From Bradyrhizobium nivariense (GTDB taxonomy: Bacteria; Pseudomonadota; Alphaproteobacteria; Rhizobiales; Xanthobacteraceae): a DNA stretch of 64,000 nucleotides. Below, one piece after another: positions 43,583 to 52,145 of this stretch (positions are counted from its first letter, which is position 1; every line of letters starts with the position of its first letter). The notes under the pieces were generated by a model that searched no databases, was not told the origin of the DNA, and saw only the letters and a program-made list of their open reading frames with translations. A program made the position numbers and the translations under genes. Location of the stretch: contig NZ_JARVWW010000009.1 in the NCBI RefSeq assembly GCF_029846715.1, positions 62,001-126,000 on the forward strand. Reading direction: 5' to 3'.

Positions 43583-44734
43583 ATGCGCTTCCTGTTCAAG
43601 ACCGACTATGAAGACGACATCAGGCTGTTTCCGCACTCGGGCTACGTCGTTTCATATGGTCTCTTGCTGGCCGTGCTGCTGATCGCGCCCTATGCGCTCT
43701 CCAGCTATCTGATGAGTCAGCTCGTCTTCGTCTGCATCTATGCGACCGTCGGCGTAGCGCTTCTGATTTTGACGGGCTTCACCGGGCAGGCCTCGCTCGG
43801 GCATGCCGCGTTCCTCGCGATCGGCGCGTACACAGCGGCCTATTTGCAAAAATATGGTGTGCCGTTCCCGGTCTACTTTCTCGCCGCCGGGCTCCTGACC
43901 GGACTGATCGGCGCGCTGGTCGGCTTTCCGGCGCTACGGCTTCAGGGCATCTATCTCGTCATCGCCACCATCTCCTTCGCCTTCATCGTCGAGGAGATCC
44001 TGGCGCGCTGGGAAAGCGTCACCAACGGCAACGAGGGCATGCGGATCAAGGCGGTGTCGCTGTTTGGGATCACAGTGTCGCGCGACAGCCCGACCTTCTA
44101 TTTCCTCTGCCTCGCCGTGCTGGTGCTGACCATCGTCGGCACGCTCAATTTGCTGCGTTCGCCGACGGGGCGCGCCTTCGTCGCGATCCGCGACAGCGAG
44201 ACCGCGGCGCGCAGCATGGGTGTCAACGTCGCGCTGTACAAGGTAAAGTCCTTTGCGATCTCGGCGGCGATCACCGGCTTCGCCGGCGTCTTGTTCGCGC
44301 ACAAGCTCTCCTTCATCTCGCCGGAGATGTTCACGCTCCAGCTCTCGATCGAGTTCATCATCGTAATCCTGATCGGCGGCACCTTCAGCCTGCACGGCGC
44401 CGTGCTGGGCGCGATCTTCATCGTGATGATCGATCCGTTCCTGACTTACCTCAAGGACGACATGCCCGGCATTATCGCCGGCATCGCCGCCACGTTCGGA
44501 GCAGGCACGCAAGGCGCAGCCAACATCCAGTCCAAGGTCGCGGCCTTTGCCTCGCTCAACGGCCTGAAAGGCGCAATCTACGGCATCATCATCGTATTGT
44601 TCGTGCTGTTCGAGCCGCTCGGGCTCTATGGCCGCTGGCTGAAGATAAAGCTCTTCTTCCAGCTGTTCCCGCTCTACAAGCGCGCCACCTTCAAGCGGCA
44701 GAAGATCTACGTGAAGTCGGAGCGCAACCGATGA
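43583..44734 (+). CDS. livM: Branched-chain-type ABC importer permease, LivM-like
   Basis: A 383-residue permease with about nine hydrophobic helices. LivM marks are LTGFTGQASLGHAAFLAIGA, RLQGIYLVIATISFAFI, FVAIRDSETAARSMGVN and the IGGTFSLHGAVLGA segment. A C-terminal extension (FQLFPLYKRATFKRQKIY) is charged and cytoplasmic, longer than in E. coli LivM. It starts five bases after livH and overlaps livG by ATGA. Confidence 0.92.
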   Translation: MRFLFKTDYEDDIRLFPHSGYVVSYGLLLAVLLIAPYALSSYLMSQLVFVCIYATVGVALLILTGFTGQASLGHAAFLAIGAYTAAYLQKYGVPFPVYFLAAGLLTGLIGALVGFPALRLQGIYLVIATISFAFIVEEILARWESVTNGNEGMRIKAVSLFGITVSRDSPTFYFLCLAVLVLTIVGTLNLLRSPTGRAFVAIRDSETAARSMGVNVALYKVKSFAISAAITGFAGVLFAHKLSFISPEMFTLQLSIEFIIVILIGGTFSLHGAVLGAIFIVMIDPFLTYLKDDMPGIIAGIAATFGAGTQGAANIQSKVAAFASLNGLKGAIYGIIIVLFVLFEPLGLYGRWLKIKLFFQLFPLYKRATFKRQKIYVKSERNR

Positions 44735-45489
44735 GCTATTTTCGCGCCGAGAATTTGTCGCTGCATTTCGGCGGGCTGAAGGCCGTCGATGCGGTGTCGT
44801 TCGCGGTCGAGAAGGGCGAGATCCTCTCGATCATCGGCCCGAACGGCGCCGGCAAGAGCTCGATCTTCAATCTGATTTCGCGGATCTACCGGCCGACCTC
44901 GGGCCGCATCTACTTCGAGGACCAGGACATCACGGAGCAGCCACCCTACGATATCGCCCGGCTCGGCATCGCCCGCACTTTTCAGAACATCGAGCTGTTC
45001 GAGAATGCGACCGTGCTGTCGAACCTGTTGGTCGGGCGCCACCGCCATTCCACCACGCAGCTCTGGCAGGAGCTGCTATTCCTGCCAAGCGTGCGCGCCA
45101 ACGAGAAGGTGCATCGCCGCAGGGTGGAGCAGGTGATCGAATTCCTCGATCTCGAGCCCTACCGCGACAAGCTGATCTCGGGCCTGCCTTACGGCGTGCG
45201 CAAGGTGATCGAGCTGGCGCGCGCGCTGTGCTCGGAGCCCAAGCTGATCCTGCTCGACGAGCCGTCGTCGGGCCTGAACGTGGAGGAGACCGATGACATG
45301 TCGTTCTGGATCCGCGACATGAAGGGCGAGCTTGGCGTCACCGTGCTGATGGTCGAGCACGACATGTCGCTGGTCAACCGCGTCTCCGACCGCGTCATCG
45401 CGCTGAACTATGGCCGGGTGCTGGCCATGGGCTCGCCCGCCGAGGTGCAGCAGCATCCTGACGTCGTCGCCGCCTATCTGGGAGCCTGA
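44731..45489 (+). CDS. livG: Branched-chain-type ABC importer ATPase, LivG-like
   Basis: A 252-residue ATPase with Walker A GPNGAGKS (36-43), Walker B LILLDEPSSGLN and the switch His in MVEHDMSLV. The signature reads ISGLPYGVRKVIELARAL in place of LSGGQ, a known LivG-like variation. Starts by ATGA overlap with livM and is followed after four bases by livF, so translation of all is closely linked. Confidence 0.93.
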   Translation: MSYFRAENLSLHFGGLKAVDAVSFAVEKGEILSIIGPNGAGKSSIFNLISRIYRPTSGRIYFEDQDITEQPPYDIARLGIARTFQNIELFENATVLSNLLVGRHRHSTTQLWQELLFLPSVRANEKVHRRRVEQVIEFLDLEPYRDKLISGLPYGVRKVIELARALCSEPKLILLDEPSSGLNVEETDDMSFWIRDMKGELGVTVLMVEHDMSLVNRVSDRVIALNYGRVLAMGSPAEVQQHPDVVAAYLGA

Positions 45490-45493
45490 CGCG

Positions 45494-46282
45494 ATGGACG
45501 CCGCCGTCACACCCGAGACCATCCTGAAGCTTTCCAACATCGAGAGTTATTACGGGCCGATCATGGCGATCCGCGGCATCTCGCTGGAGGTGCCGCGCGG
45601 CCGCATTGTCACGCTGCTGGGTGCCAACGGCGCCGGCAAGACCACGGTGCTGAAGACGATCTCGGGCATTCTCGATCCGCAGAAGGGCGCCATCGAGTTC
45701 ATGGGCAAGCCGATCCAGCGCATGGAGGCGGACCGCATCGTGCGGCTCGGCCTGAGCCACGTGCCGGAAGGGCGCGAGGTGTTCCCGTTCCTCTCCGTGC
45801 GCGAGAACCTGATGATGGGGGCCTATCCGCGCCGGGATCGCGACGGCGTCGCGGAGGATCTGGAGCGCGTCTACGGCTATTTTCCGCGGCTGAAGGAGCG
45901 CATCAACCAGCCGGCTGGCCAGCTCTCCGGCGGCGAGCAGCAGATGCTGGCGATCGGCCGCGCGCTGATGAACCGCCCGACGCTCTTGCTGCTCGACGAG
46001 CCCTCGCTCGGGCTGTCGCCGATCCTGGTGAAGGAGATTTTCACCATCATCCGCCGGGTCAACGAGGAGCAGGGCATGTCGATCCTGCTGGTCGAGCAGA
46101 ATGCCAAGGTGGCGCTGGAGACGGCGCATTACGGCTATGTGCTGGAGATCGGCCGTATCGTGATGAACGACACCTGCGACCGCTTGATGCATTCCAAGGA
46201 CATCCAGGAATTCTACCTTGGCGCCAAGGAAGCGGGCGCACGAGGCGAGCGGCGCTGGAAAAAGAAGAAGACTTGGCGTTAG
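45494..46282 (+). CDS. livF: Branched-chain-type ABC importer ATPase, LivF-like
   Basis: A 262-residue ATPase with Walker A GANGAGKT (43-50), signature LSGGEQQMLAIGRAL, Walker B LLLLDEPSLGLSP and switch His replaced by Gln in LLVEQNAKVAL, normal for LivF. The end is unusually basic (GERRWKKKKTWR) and lies in a 15-base direct duplication (46267-46281 and 46285-46299), so the natural C-terminus may have been altered slightly. ATG 45494 follows livG closely. Confidence 0.93.
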   Translation: MDAAVTPETILKLSNIESYYGPIMAIRGISLEVPRGRIVTLLGANGAGKTTVLKTISGILDPQKGAIEFMGKPIQRMEADRIVRLGLSHVPEGREVFPFLSVRENLMMGAYPRRDRDGVAEDLERVYGYFPRLKERINQPAGQLSGGEQQMLAIGRALMNRPTLLLLDEPSLGLSPILVKEIFTIIRRVNEEQGMSILLVEQNAKVALETAHYGYVLEIGRIVMNDTCDRLMHSKDIQEFYLGAKEAGARGERRWKKKKTWR

Positions 46283-46374
46283 AGGAAGACTTGGCGTTAA
46301 ATGGACTAACCCATCCGCAACAATAGACCGCCGGCAAGGCAGGCAGCGGAGGGCAAGGCAAGGAGGGAACGCGC

Positions 46375-48213
46375 ATGGCCCGACCGGCGGTGCTGACAGT
46401 CGCCGACACGATCGCAAGGAGCTTCTTGCGCGCGGCGGAGACGCGTGGCGACAGGCCCGCGATCCGCGAAAAGAAATTCGGCATCTGGCAGCCCACCAGC
46501 TGGCGCGAATGGCTGGAAATATCGAAGGAGATCGCCTACGCGCTGCACGCCACCGGCTTCATGCCCGGCGATGTCGCCTCGATCATCGCCAATGCCGTGC
46601 CCGAATGGGTCTATGCCGACATGGGCATCTTGTGCGCCGGCGGCGTCTCCTCCGGAATCTATCCGACCGATGCATCGTCCCAGGTCGAATATCTCCTCAA
46701 CGATTCCCTGACCAGGGTGATCTTCGCCGAGGACGAGGAGCAGCTCGACAAGATCCTCGCCTGTCGCGCGCGCTGTCCGAGCCTGCAAAGGATCATCGTG
46801 TTCGACATGGAAGGCCTCAGCGGCTTCTCCGACGACATGGTGATGTCGCTCGACGAGTTTCGCGCGCTCGGCCGTAACCACATGGTCGGCCGCGAGACGC
46901 TGTGGCAGGACATGATCAACGGCCCCAGCGCCGGCGATCTTGCCGTTCTCGTCTATACGTCCGGCACCACCGGGCCGCCCAAGGGCGTTATGCACGCCAA
47001 CCGCAGCGTCACCCATCAGATGTGGCACGCCAACGACTTCATTCCGGCGCGGGAGGACGAAGACCGACTGATCTTCCTGCCGCTCTGCCACGTCGCCGAA
47101 CGCGTCGGCGGCTATTACATCTCGGTCGCGCTCGGCTCGGTGATGAATTTTGCCGAAAGTACCGAGACCGTGCCGGACAATCTTCGTGAGGTGCAGCCGA
47201 CCATCTTCCTCGCGGTGCCGCGGATCTGGGAAAAATTCTATTCCGCCATCACCATTGCGCTGAAGGAAGCGACGCCGTTCCAGCAATGGGTCTACCGCCG
47301 CGCCATCGACATCGGCTACCGCATGGTCGATTGCAGGATCGAAGGGAAAGCGCCGCCGCTGTTGTTGCGCCTCGCCAACAGCCTTGCCTACCGGCTGGCC
47401 TTCCGCAACATTCGCCGCACGATCGGGCTCGACCGCTGCCGCATCGCCTTCACCGGCGCGGCGCCGATCGCACCGGAGCTGATCCGCTGGTATCTCGCGC
47501 TCGGCATCGACATCCACGAGCTCTACGGCCAGACCGAGAATTGCGGGGTCGCCACCATGATGCCGGCGGAGCGGATCAAGCTCGGCTCGGTCGGCACCGC
47601 AGTGTCCTGGGGCGAAGTGGCGCTATCGCCCGACGGCGAGATTTTGATCAAGGGCGATTTTTTGTTCATGGGCTATCTGAACCAGCCCGAGAAGACCGCG
47701 GAGGCCATCGACCATCGTGGCTGGCTGCACACCGGCGACGTCGGCACCATCGACAATGAGGGCTTCGTCCGCATCACCGACCGGATGAAGGACATCATCA
47801 TCACCTCCGGCGGCAAGAACATCACGCCGTCCGAGATCGAGAACCTGCTGAAATTCTCGCCCTACATCTCGGATGCCGTGGTGGTCGGCGACAAGCGGCC
47901 GTACCTCACTTGCCTCGTGATGATCGACCAGGAGAACGTCGAGAAGTTCGCGCAGGACCACGACATCCCCTTCACCAATTATGCCAGCCTGTGCCGCGCG
48001 ACGGAGATCCGGGACCTGATCTGGCGCGAGATCGAAGGGGTCAATGCCAATTTCGCCCGCGTCGAGACCATCAAGAAGTTCTATCTGATCGAACGCCAGC
48101 TCACTCCGGAGGACGAGGAACTGACGCCGACCATGAAGCTGAAGCGCGGCTTCGTGAACAAGCGTTATGCCGCCGAGATCGACGCGATGTATCGCGCCCG
48201 GGCGGTGGCTTGA
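46375..48213 (+). CDS. AMP-forming acyl-CoA ligase (long-chain fatty-acid ligase-like)
   Basis: A 612-residue enzyme of the ANL superfamily that activates a carboxylic acid with ATP and CoA. Motifs: P-loop YTSGTTGPPKG near 193-203, ELYGQTENCG, the hinge/adenine region GWLHTGDVGTIDNEGFVRIT, and DIIITSGGKNITPSEIE. It resembles the FadD15/AAS-type long-chain branch. Its position between livF and the binding-protein gene suggests it traps an imported acid as CoA ester; the identity of the acid is unknown. The start follows AAGGAGG by nine bases. Confidence 0.92.
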   Translation: MARPAVLTVADTIARSFLRAAETRGDRPAIREKKFGIWQPTSWREWLEISKEIAYALHATGFMPGDVASIIANAVPEWVYADMGILCAGGVSSGIYPTDASSQVEYLLNDSLTRVIFAEDEEQLDKILACRARCPSLQRIIVFDMEGLSGFSDDMVMSLDEFRALGRNHMVGRETLWQDMINGPSAGDLAVLVYTSGTTGPPKGVMHANRSVTHQMWHANDFIPAREDEDRLIFLPLCHVAERVGGYYISVALGSVMNFAESTETVPDNLREVQPTIFLAVPRIWEKFYSAITIALKEATPFQQWVYRRAIDIGYRMVDCRIEGKAPPLLLRLANSLAYRLAFRNIRRTIGLDRCRIAFTGAAPIAPELIRWYLALGIDIHELYGQTENCGVATMMPAERIKLGSVGTAVSWGEVALSPDGEILIKGDFLFMGYLNQPEKTAEAIDHRGWLHTGDVGTIDNEGFVRITDRMKDIIITSGGKNITPSEIENLLKFSPYISDAVVVGDKRPYLTCLVMIDQENVEKFAQDHDIPFTNYASLCRATEIRDLIWREIEGVNANFARVETIKKFYLIERQLTPEDEELTPTMKLKRGFVNKRYAAEIDAMYRARAVA

Positions 48214-48215
48214 GA

Positions 48216-48264
48216 CGTATGACCTGGAAAAGCGGGAAGCCGGTTTTCGGTAAAGGGTCATACG
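48216..48264. repeat. Palindromic repeat inside the liv operon
   Basis: CGTATGACC (48216-48224) and GGTCATACG (48256-48264) are perfect 9-bp arms; inside, GAAAA and TTTTC can pair too. It lies in the 120-base gap between the ligase gene and the binding-protein gene. Similar GTCATACG repeats are, from memory, common in Bradyrhizobium. It may shape message stability. Confidence 0.65.
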
Positions 48265-48333
48265 CAGAATAGAAGCGAAGGGGTGATGGCCCCGCCCTTC
48301 GCGTGATATGGGCCCCAAGGAGAGGAGACGTCA

Positions 48334-49533
48334 ATGTCGAGATCGTTGAGAGCGTTCGGCTTTGTGGTAGGCGCGGTGGCGCTCACCAGTCTGCCGGCCG
48401 CGGCGCAAACCAAGGTCACCAATGAAGGCATCTCGGCATCCGAGATCGTCATCGGCACCCATCAGGATTTGTCGGGCCCGATCAAGGTCTGGGGCGTGCC
48501 GGTGTCCAACGGCATGAAGATGGCGGTCGAGGAGATCAACGCGGCCGGCGGCATCCAGGGACGCAAGATCAAGATGGTCCTGGAAGACAACGGCTACGAT
48601 CCGAAGAAGGCCGTGCTCGCCTCGCAGAAGATGGTCGAGCGCGACAAGATCTTCGCGATGATCGGTCCGATGGGCTCGCCGACGGTGCTTGCCGCGCAGG
48701 ACATCCTGTTCGACGCCGGCGTGCTCCAGCTCTTTCCGCTGACCGCCGCCGAGTTCACTTTCAAGTTCGACCCGGCCAAGCCGCAGGAGCGGCTGAAGTT
48801 CAACAACCTCCTGCCTTACGTCGAGAGCACGCGCGCCGCGCTCAAATACATGGTGGAGTGGAAGAACTTCCAGAAGCCCTGCATCATGCATCAGGACGAC
48901 GAGTACGGAAAGAACGTGCTTGACGGTTTCAACCAGCAGCTTGCCGTGATGAAGGTGCAGCCGGCTTCGGTGACGAGCTACAAGCGCGGCGCCTCCGACT
49001 TCAGCGCGCAGGTCGCCAAGATGAAGTCCGACGGCTGCGATCTCGTCGTACTCGGCACCGTGATCCGCGAGACCATCGGCGCGATGACGGAAGCCAGGAA
49101 GCTCGGCTGGAACGTCACCTTCCTCGGCGCCACGCCGACCAACGTGCTGGAGGTGCCGACGCTCGGCAAGGAGGCGGTGGAAGGGCTGTATGCGGCGAGT
49201 GGCTTCGAGATACCCTATGAGGACACGGCCAAGGGCAAGGTCCACGACTGGCTCATCAACTACAAGAAGATGTTCAACACCGACGCCAACACCCAGGCCA
49301 TCATCGGCTACAACGCGGTGATGACGTTCGCCTTCTATGCGGACAAGGCGGGCAAGGACCTGACCGGACAGAAGATGCTGGCCTCGCTGGAGGCGGGCGA
49401 CAAATTCCTCGACATCTTCAACTCGCCGCCGACCAAGTTCTCCAAGACCGACCACCTCGCCAACACCATCACCCAGGTGCAGCAGGTCAAGGGCGGCCGC
49501 TGGGTTCTGGTGAAGGACAATCTGATGTTTTGA
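48334..49533 (+). CDS. Branched-chain-type ABC importer substrate-binding protein
   Basis: A 399-residue periplasmic protein of the LivJ/ANF-receptor family, with a Sec signal (RSLRAFGFVVGAVALTSLPA, cleavage after AAAQ). The fold is seen in EIVIGTHQDLSGPIKVWGVP, KMAVEEINAAGGIQGRKI, and MIGPMGSPTVLAAQDI. It should deliver the substrate of the livHMGF importer. It is the last gene of the cluster, separated from the ligase by a palindromic repeat, so its dosage may be set separately. Confidence 0.92.
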   Translation: MSRSLRAFGFVVGAVALTSLPAAAQTKVTNEGISASEIVIGTHQDLSGPIKVWGVPVSNGMKMAVEEINAAGGIQGRKIKMVLEDNGYDPKKAVLASQKMVERDKIFAMIGPMGSPTVLAAQDILFDAGVLQLFPLTAAEFTFKFDPAKPQERLKFNNLLPYVESTRAALKYMVEWKNFQKPCIMHQDDEYGKNVLDGFNQQLAVMKVQPASVTSYKRGASDFSAQVAKMKSDGCDLVVLGTVIRETIGAMTEARKLGWNVTFLGATPTNVLEVPTLGKEAVEGLYAASGFEIPYEDTAKGKVHDWLINYKKMFNTDANTQAIIGYNAVMTFAFYADKAGKDLTGQKMLASLEAGDKFLDIFNSPPTKFSKTDHLANTITQVQQVKGGRWVLVKDNLMF

Positions 49534-49543
49534 TGTCTCTTAG

Positions 49544-49569
49544 CCTCTCCCCGTAAGAACGGGGAGAGG
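49544..49569. terminator. Hairpin after the liv operon
   Basis: CCTCTCCCCGT-AAGA-ACGGGGAGAGG is a perfect 11-bp stem with a tetraloop, between the convergent liv and LprI-like genes. There is no U-tract, so it may work with Rho or by blocking 3' exonucleases. It belongs to the CTCTCCCGC repeat family. Confidence 0.6.
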
Positions 49570-49582
49570 GAGGGGAGGCAGC

Positions 49583-50698
49583 TTACGATCCCCCACCCGC
49601 GGTGCCCGAGTTCACCGGGGCCAGCTCGTCTTCCCGGCAACGCCAGCCGTCGGCGGCCTTCACAAACGCAAAAGTGCGCTGGATCCTGAGGCGGCGTGTG
49701 ACGTTGAAGGCGTCTGCGGAGCGCTCCTTGTTGCCGACACCCGGCTGCGGACGACCCGTTCTGGCGTCCCAGCAGGTGCCCGTGCAGGTGGTGGCGATCT
49801 TGCTACAGGTGGCGAAGGGCGCCAGCACGGCCATCTCGATTTCGCCGGTGACCTGCGCCTCCTGCCCGGTCATCTGGCTGTCGAGCGCGTAGACGCGGTT
49901 GATGCGGAGGAAGTTGCCGCAGGAATTGGCGGCGTGGATTCGCGCGGCGCAGAAGTCGACGGCGTCGGTGTCGGGCGAGCGGGCTGCGACCTGCCGGCCG
50001 AACACCTTCTTCGGATCACCTTTCGCTGCGCCAATCTCGTCGGCCTTGTGCTTCAGATAGCCGGCTAGACAGTCCTCCGCGGACTCGAGCTCCCCGAGCG
50101 GCACGTTCTCCTTGCCGACCAGATTGCATTTGCGATCGCGCTCCCGCGTCCACCGGCCATATTCGGCGAAGGCAAAGCGTGCCGCGGTCGGATCGAGCTT
50201 GCCGATCAGGCCGAGCACCTGGCTGTTCAACTCGGTCTCGGCAAGCGCCAGCGACGGGTCCGCACAGATCAGCGCGCCCGCGGCGGTGTTGGCCGCGAGA
50301 CAGTCGAAATCCGGATCGCGCACGATCGCGGCGCGCTCCTCGGTCACCTTGAGAAGACATGCCTTCACCCGGTCGAAATCGTCGGTGCGGATCGCGGTCT
50401 GGCCGACGATGCCGCAACCGAGGTTGCGCTGGCGGATCCAGATCGCGTTCTCCTCGATTCCAGGCAGGCGATCGGGCAGACGGGCAAGTCGCGCCTCGAT
50501 TCCCGTGCTCAGCTTCTCGGCGGCGGCGGCAAGCTCGGCATCACCGCAGAACAATTGATTGCCGGGGTCGCGGATCTGCTGGCAGTTGTTCCTGGCGAAC
50601 AGCGGCAGCCTGTCGGCGACGGAGCGGCTGGATTGCGCGACGCCTGGTGCCGCCGGCAAGGCCAGCAGCGCAAGCACAGTCAGCACGATGAACCGCAT
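49583..50698 (-). CDS. Secreted protein with two LprI/DUF1311-like domains
   Basis: A 371-residue protein with a Sec signal (MRFIVLTVLALLALPAAPG, cleavage after VAQ). Two cysteine-framed segments, about 28-115 (QIRDPGNQLFCGDAELAAAA) and 131-215 (FDCLAANTAAGALICADPSLA), resemble the DUF1311/LprI domain, in which some members inhibit lysozyme. The remaining part up to 371 carries additional cysteine pairs (CSKIATTCTGTCWD), probably disulfide-bonded. Role unknown; it lies downstream of the LapG-like gene in the same direction. Confidence 0.75.
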   Translation of the reverse strand: MRFIVLTVLALLALPAAPGVAQSSRSVADRLPLFARNNCQQIRDPGNQLFCGDAELAAAAEKLSTGIEARLARLPDRLPGIEENAIWIRQRNLGCGIVGQTAIRTDDFDRVKACLLKVTEERAAIVRDPDFDCLAANTAAGALICADPSLALAETELNSQVLGLIGKLDPTAARFAFAEYGRWTRERDRKCNLVGKENVPLGELESAEDCLAGYLKHKADEIGAAKGDPKKVFGRQVAARSPDTDAVDFCAARIHAANSCGNFLRINRVYALDSQMTGQEAQVTGEIEMAVLAPFATCSKIATTCTGTCWDARTGRPQPGVGNKERSADAFNVTRRLRIQRTFAFVKAADGWRCREDELAPVNSGTAGGGS

Positions 50699-50794
50699 TC
50701 CAGTCGCCCCCGCATAGCCGCAGCCATGCTAGCGTCCCGGATCGCGCGGCGAAATGGCTTTGTGATGGGCGGTTGGGCTACGAGACCAATGCAA

Positions 50795-51526
50795 TCAACG
50801 CGCCTCGGCGGCGACCATCGAGAACCGCACGGGTTCGTCGACATATTTCATCACGGCCGACTGGTAGAGCACGAACAGCGGCTGGTAGCTCCGTGCAGCG
50901 TCGTCCTCGACCATCGCCATGCGGCGGTTGTCGAGCATCAGCCAGTGGCCGTCGAGCCGTGCGGCGGCAACCGCATGCTCTTCGCCGGCGCGGCTGTCGC
51001 GCACCACGACGATGCGGAGGTCCTCGGTGGCAACGCCCGCGAGCCGCAACGCGGCGAGCTTGGCAATGGCATAGTCCTCGCAATCGCCGGCGCCGCGCGC
51101 GAAGGTCGCGAGCGGCGAGCTCCAGACATCCTCGGGACCGTCATTGGCGGCCCGGATGGCGAGGTTGATGGCACGATTGGTTTCGCCCAGCCGGGCGCGG
51201 CCGTCACGGCCGCGGGCCTGGTCGACGATGGCGAGTAGTTTCAGCGCGGCGGGCGAAGCGCAATTGTCCCGGTCGCCGTCGCACAGCGCGAGCTGCACCA
51301 TGTCGTCGTCGAGCCTGGACTTCAGCGCAAGCCATTTCTGTTGCAGGCTGCCGGCGGAGATGGCGAAGGCGAACACGCCGAACGGCTCGGCGGATTTGCG
51401 CACGAGGACACCGGCTCCCGGCGACAGCAGCGTGCCGGCACGAAGCTCGGCGGCCGATCCGAGCAGGATCAATCCGCACAGCACAAGGATTGCGCGCCAG
51501 GCGCGCGAGCGAGCAGCGGTCTCCAT
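50795..51526 (-). CDS. lapG: LapG-like periplasmic transglutaminase-fold cysteine protease (BTLCP)
   Basis: A 243-residue protein with an N-terminal signal or anchor (AWRAILVLCGLILLGSAAEL) and the bacterial transglutaminase-like cysteine protease fold. The catalytic triad is Cys149 in GAGDCEDYAIAK, His184 in GEEHAVAAA, and Asp199 in LMLDNR; the acidic residues around Cys match the calcium-binding positions of LapG. LapG cleaves a di-alanine site in the N-terminus of giant adhesins to release them from the cell. A 2959-residue adhesin is encoded divergently 620 bases away. The gene symbol is by family. Confidence 0.85.
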   Translation of the reverse strand: METAARSRAWRAILVLCGLILLGSAAELRAGTLLSPGAGVLVRKSAEPFGVFAFAISAGSLQQKWLALKSRLDDDMVQLALCDGDRDNCASPAALKLLAIVDQARGRDGRARLGETNRAINLAIRAANDGPEDVWSSPLATFARGAGDCEDYAIAKLAALRLAGVATEDLRIVVVRDSRAGEEHAVAAARLDGHWLMLDNRRMAMVEDDAARSYQPLFVLYQSAVMKYVDEPVRFSMVAAEAR

Positions 51527-52145
51527 CTGACATCCCCTTCCGGCTTCGCCAGGTCCCCCTCGACCTGAACGTGCCGGGCTTTGTTGCTTTCGCGGAGATA
51601 GTGCGAGACGGGCCGTTTTGTTCAGCTTAACGCGCTCGGCTGGGGTCCCAAAACCGGGGAACAGGCTGAAACCGGCCTGCCCAAATTGCGTAAAATTTTA
51701 CGAATCGGGGGGTAGGTAGGGCCGCCTGGCGCGAAATGGAGCCAACTGCGGGTATTGGTTGCGCCGCCGCCAATTCCGCGCCCTATGGCTAACGAACCCG
51801 TTATTTCACGGGTTCTGTTAATTGGATCACAGATTTGGCTCCGTATTTGCCGCAGTATGTTGCGGGGCACCACGAAGGAAAGATTACACAAGTATTCGCT
51901 GTACAATTTATACGGCCGAATACGTAGGAGTGCCAAAAATGGGCTCGGATAAGCAAAGACTTACTTACAGATATTTCCAAAAATGCGCTGCTTCCTCTAG
52001 AAGGACGTGGCGGGCGGGGGCGCCGACCGCTTGGTGATGCGAAATCACACAAGCAATAGATGGTTCCGCTAAGGACTTGGTAATGATAAGCAAGCTTAAG
52101 CGGTCGATACTTACTTAGATTTTAACTCCTTTTTTTGGTGCCCGG
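51527..52145. promoter_or_regulatory. 619-base divergent region between lapG-like and adhesin genes
   Basis: No gene is supported here. The region is clearly AT-richer than its neighbours from about 51780 on. It contains a perfect hairpin GAACCCGT-N6-ACGGGTTC (51794-51815) and the near-palindromic stretch AAGCAAGCTTAAGC (about 52089-52102). No -35/-10 pair stands out. Its length and composition suggest a complex promoter for the adhesin, possibly with silencer (H-NS-like/MucR/Ros) binding. Confidence 0.5.

Noticed and set aside
49544..49569. Strong intrinsic terminator
   Set aside because: The stem is good, but neither side has a U-tract, so I call it only a terminator-like hairpin with reduced confidence.
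51801..52052. Small frames in the AT-rich region before the adhesin
   Set aside because: No ribosome site, no conserved-looking features, and they lie in what is most likely a promoter region.
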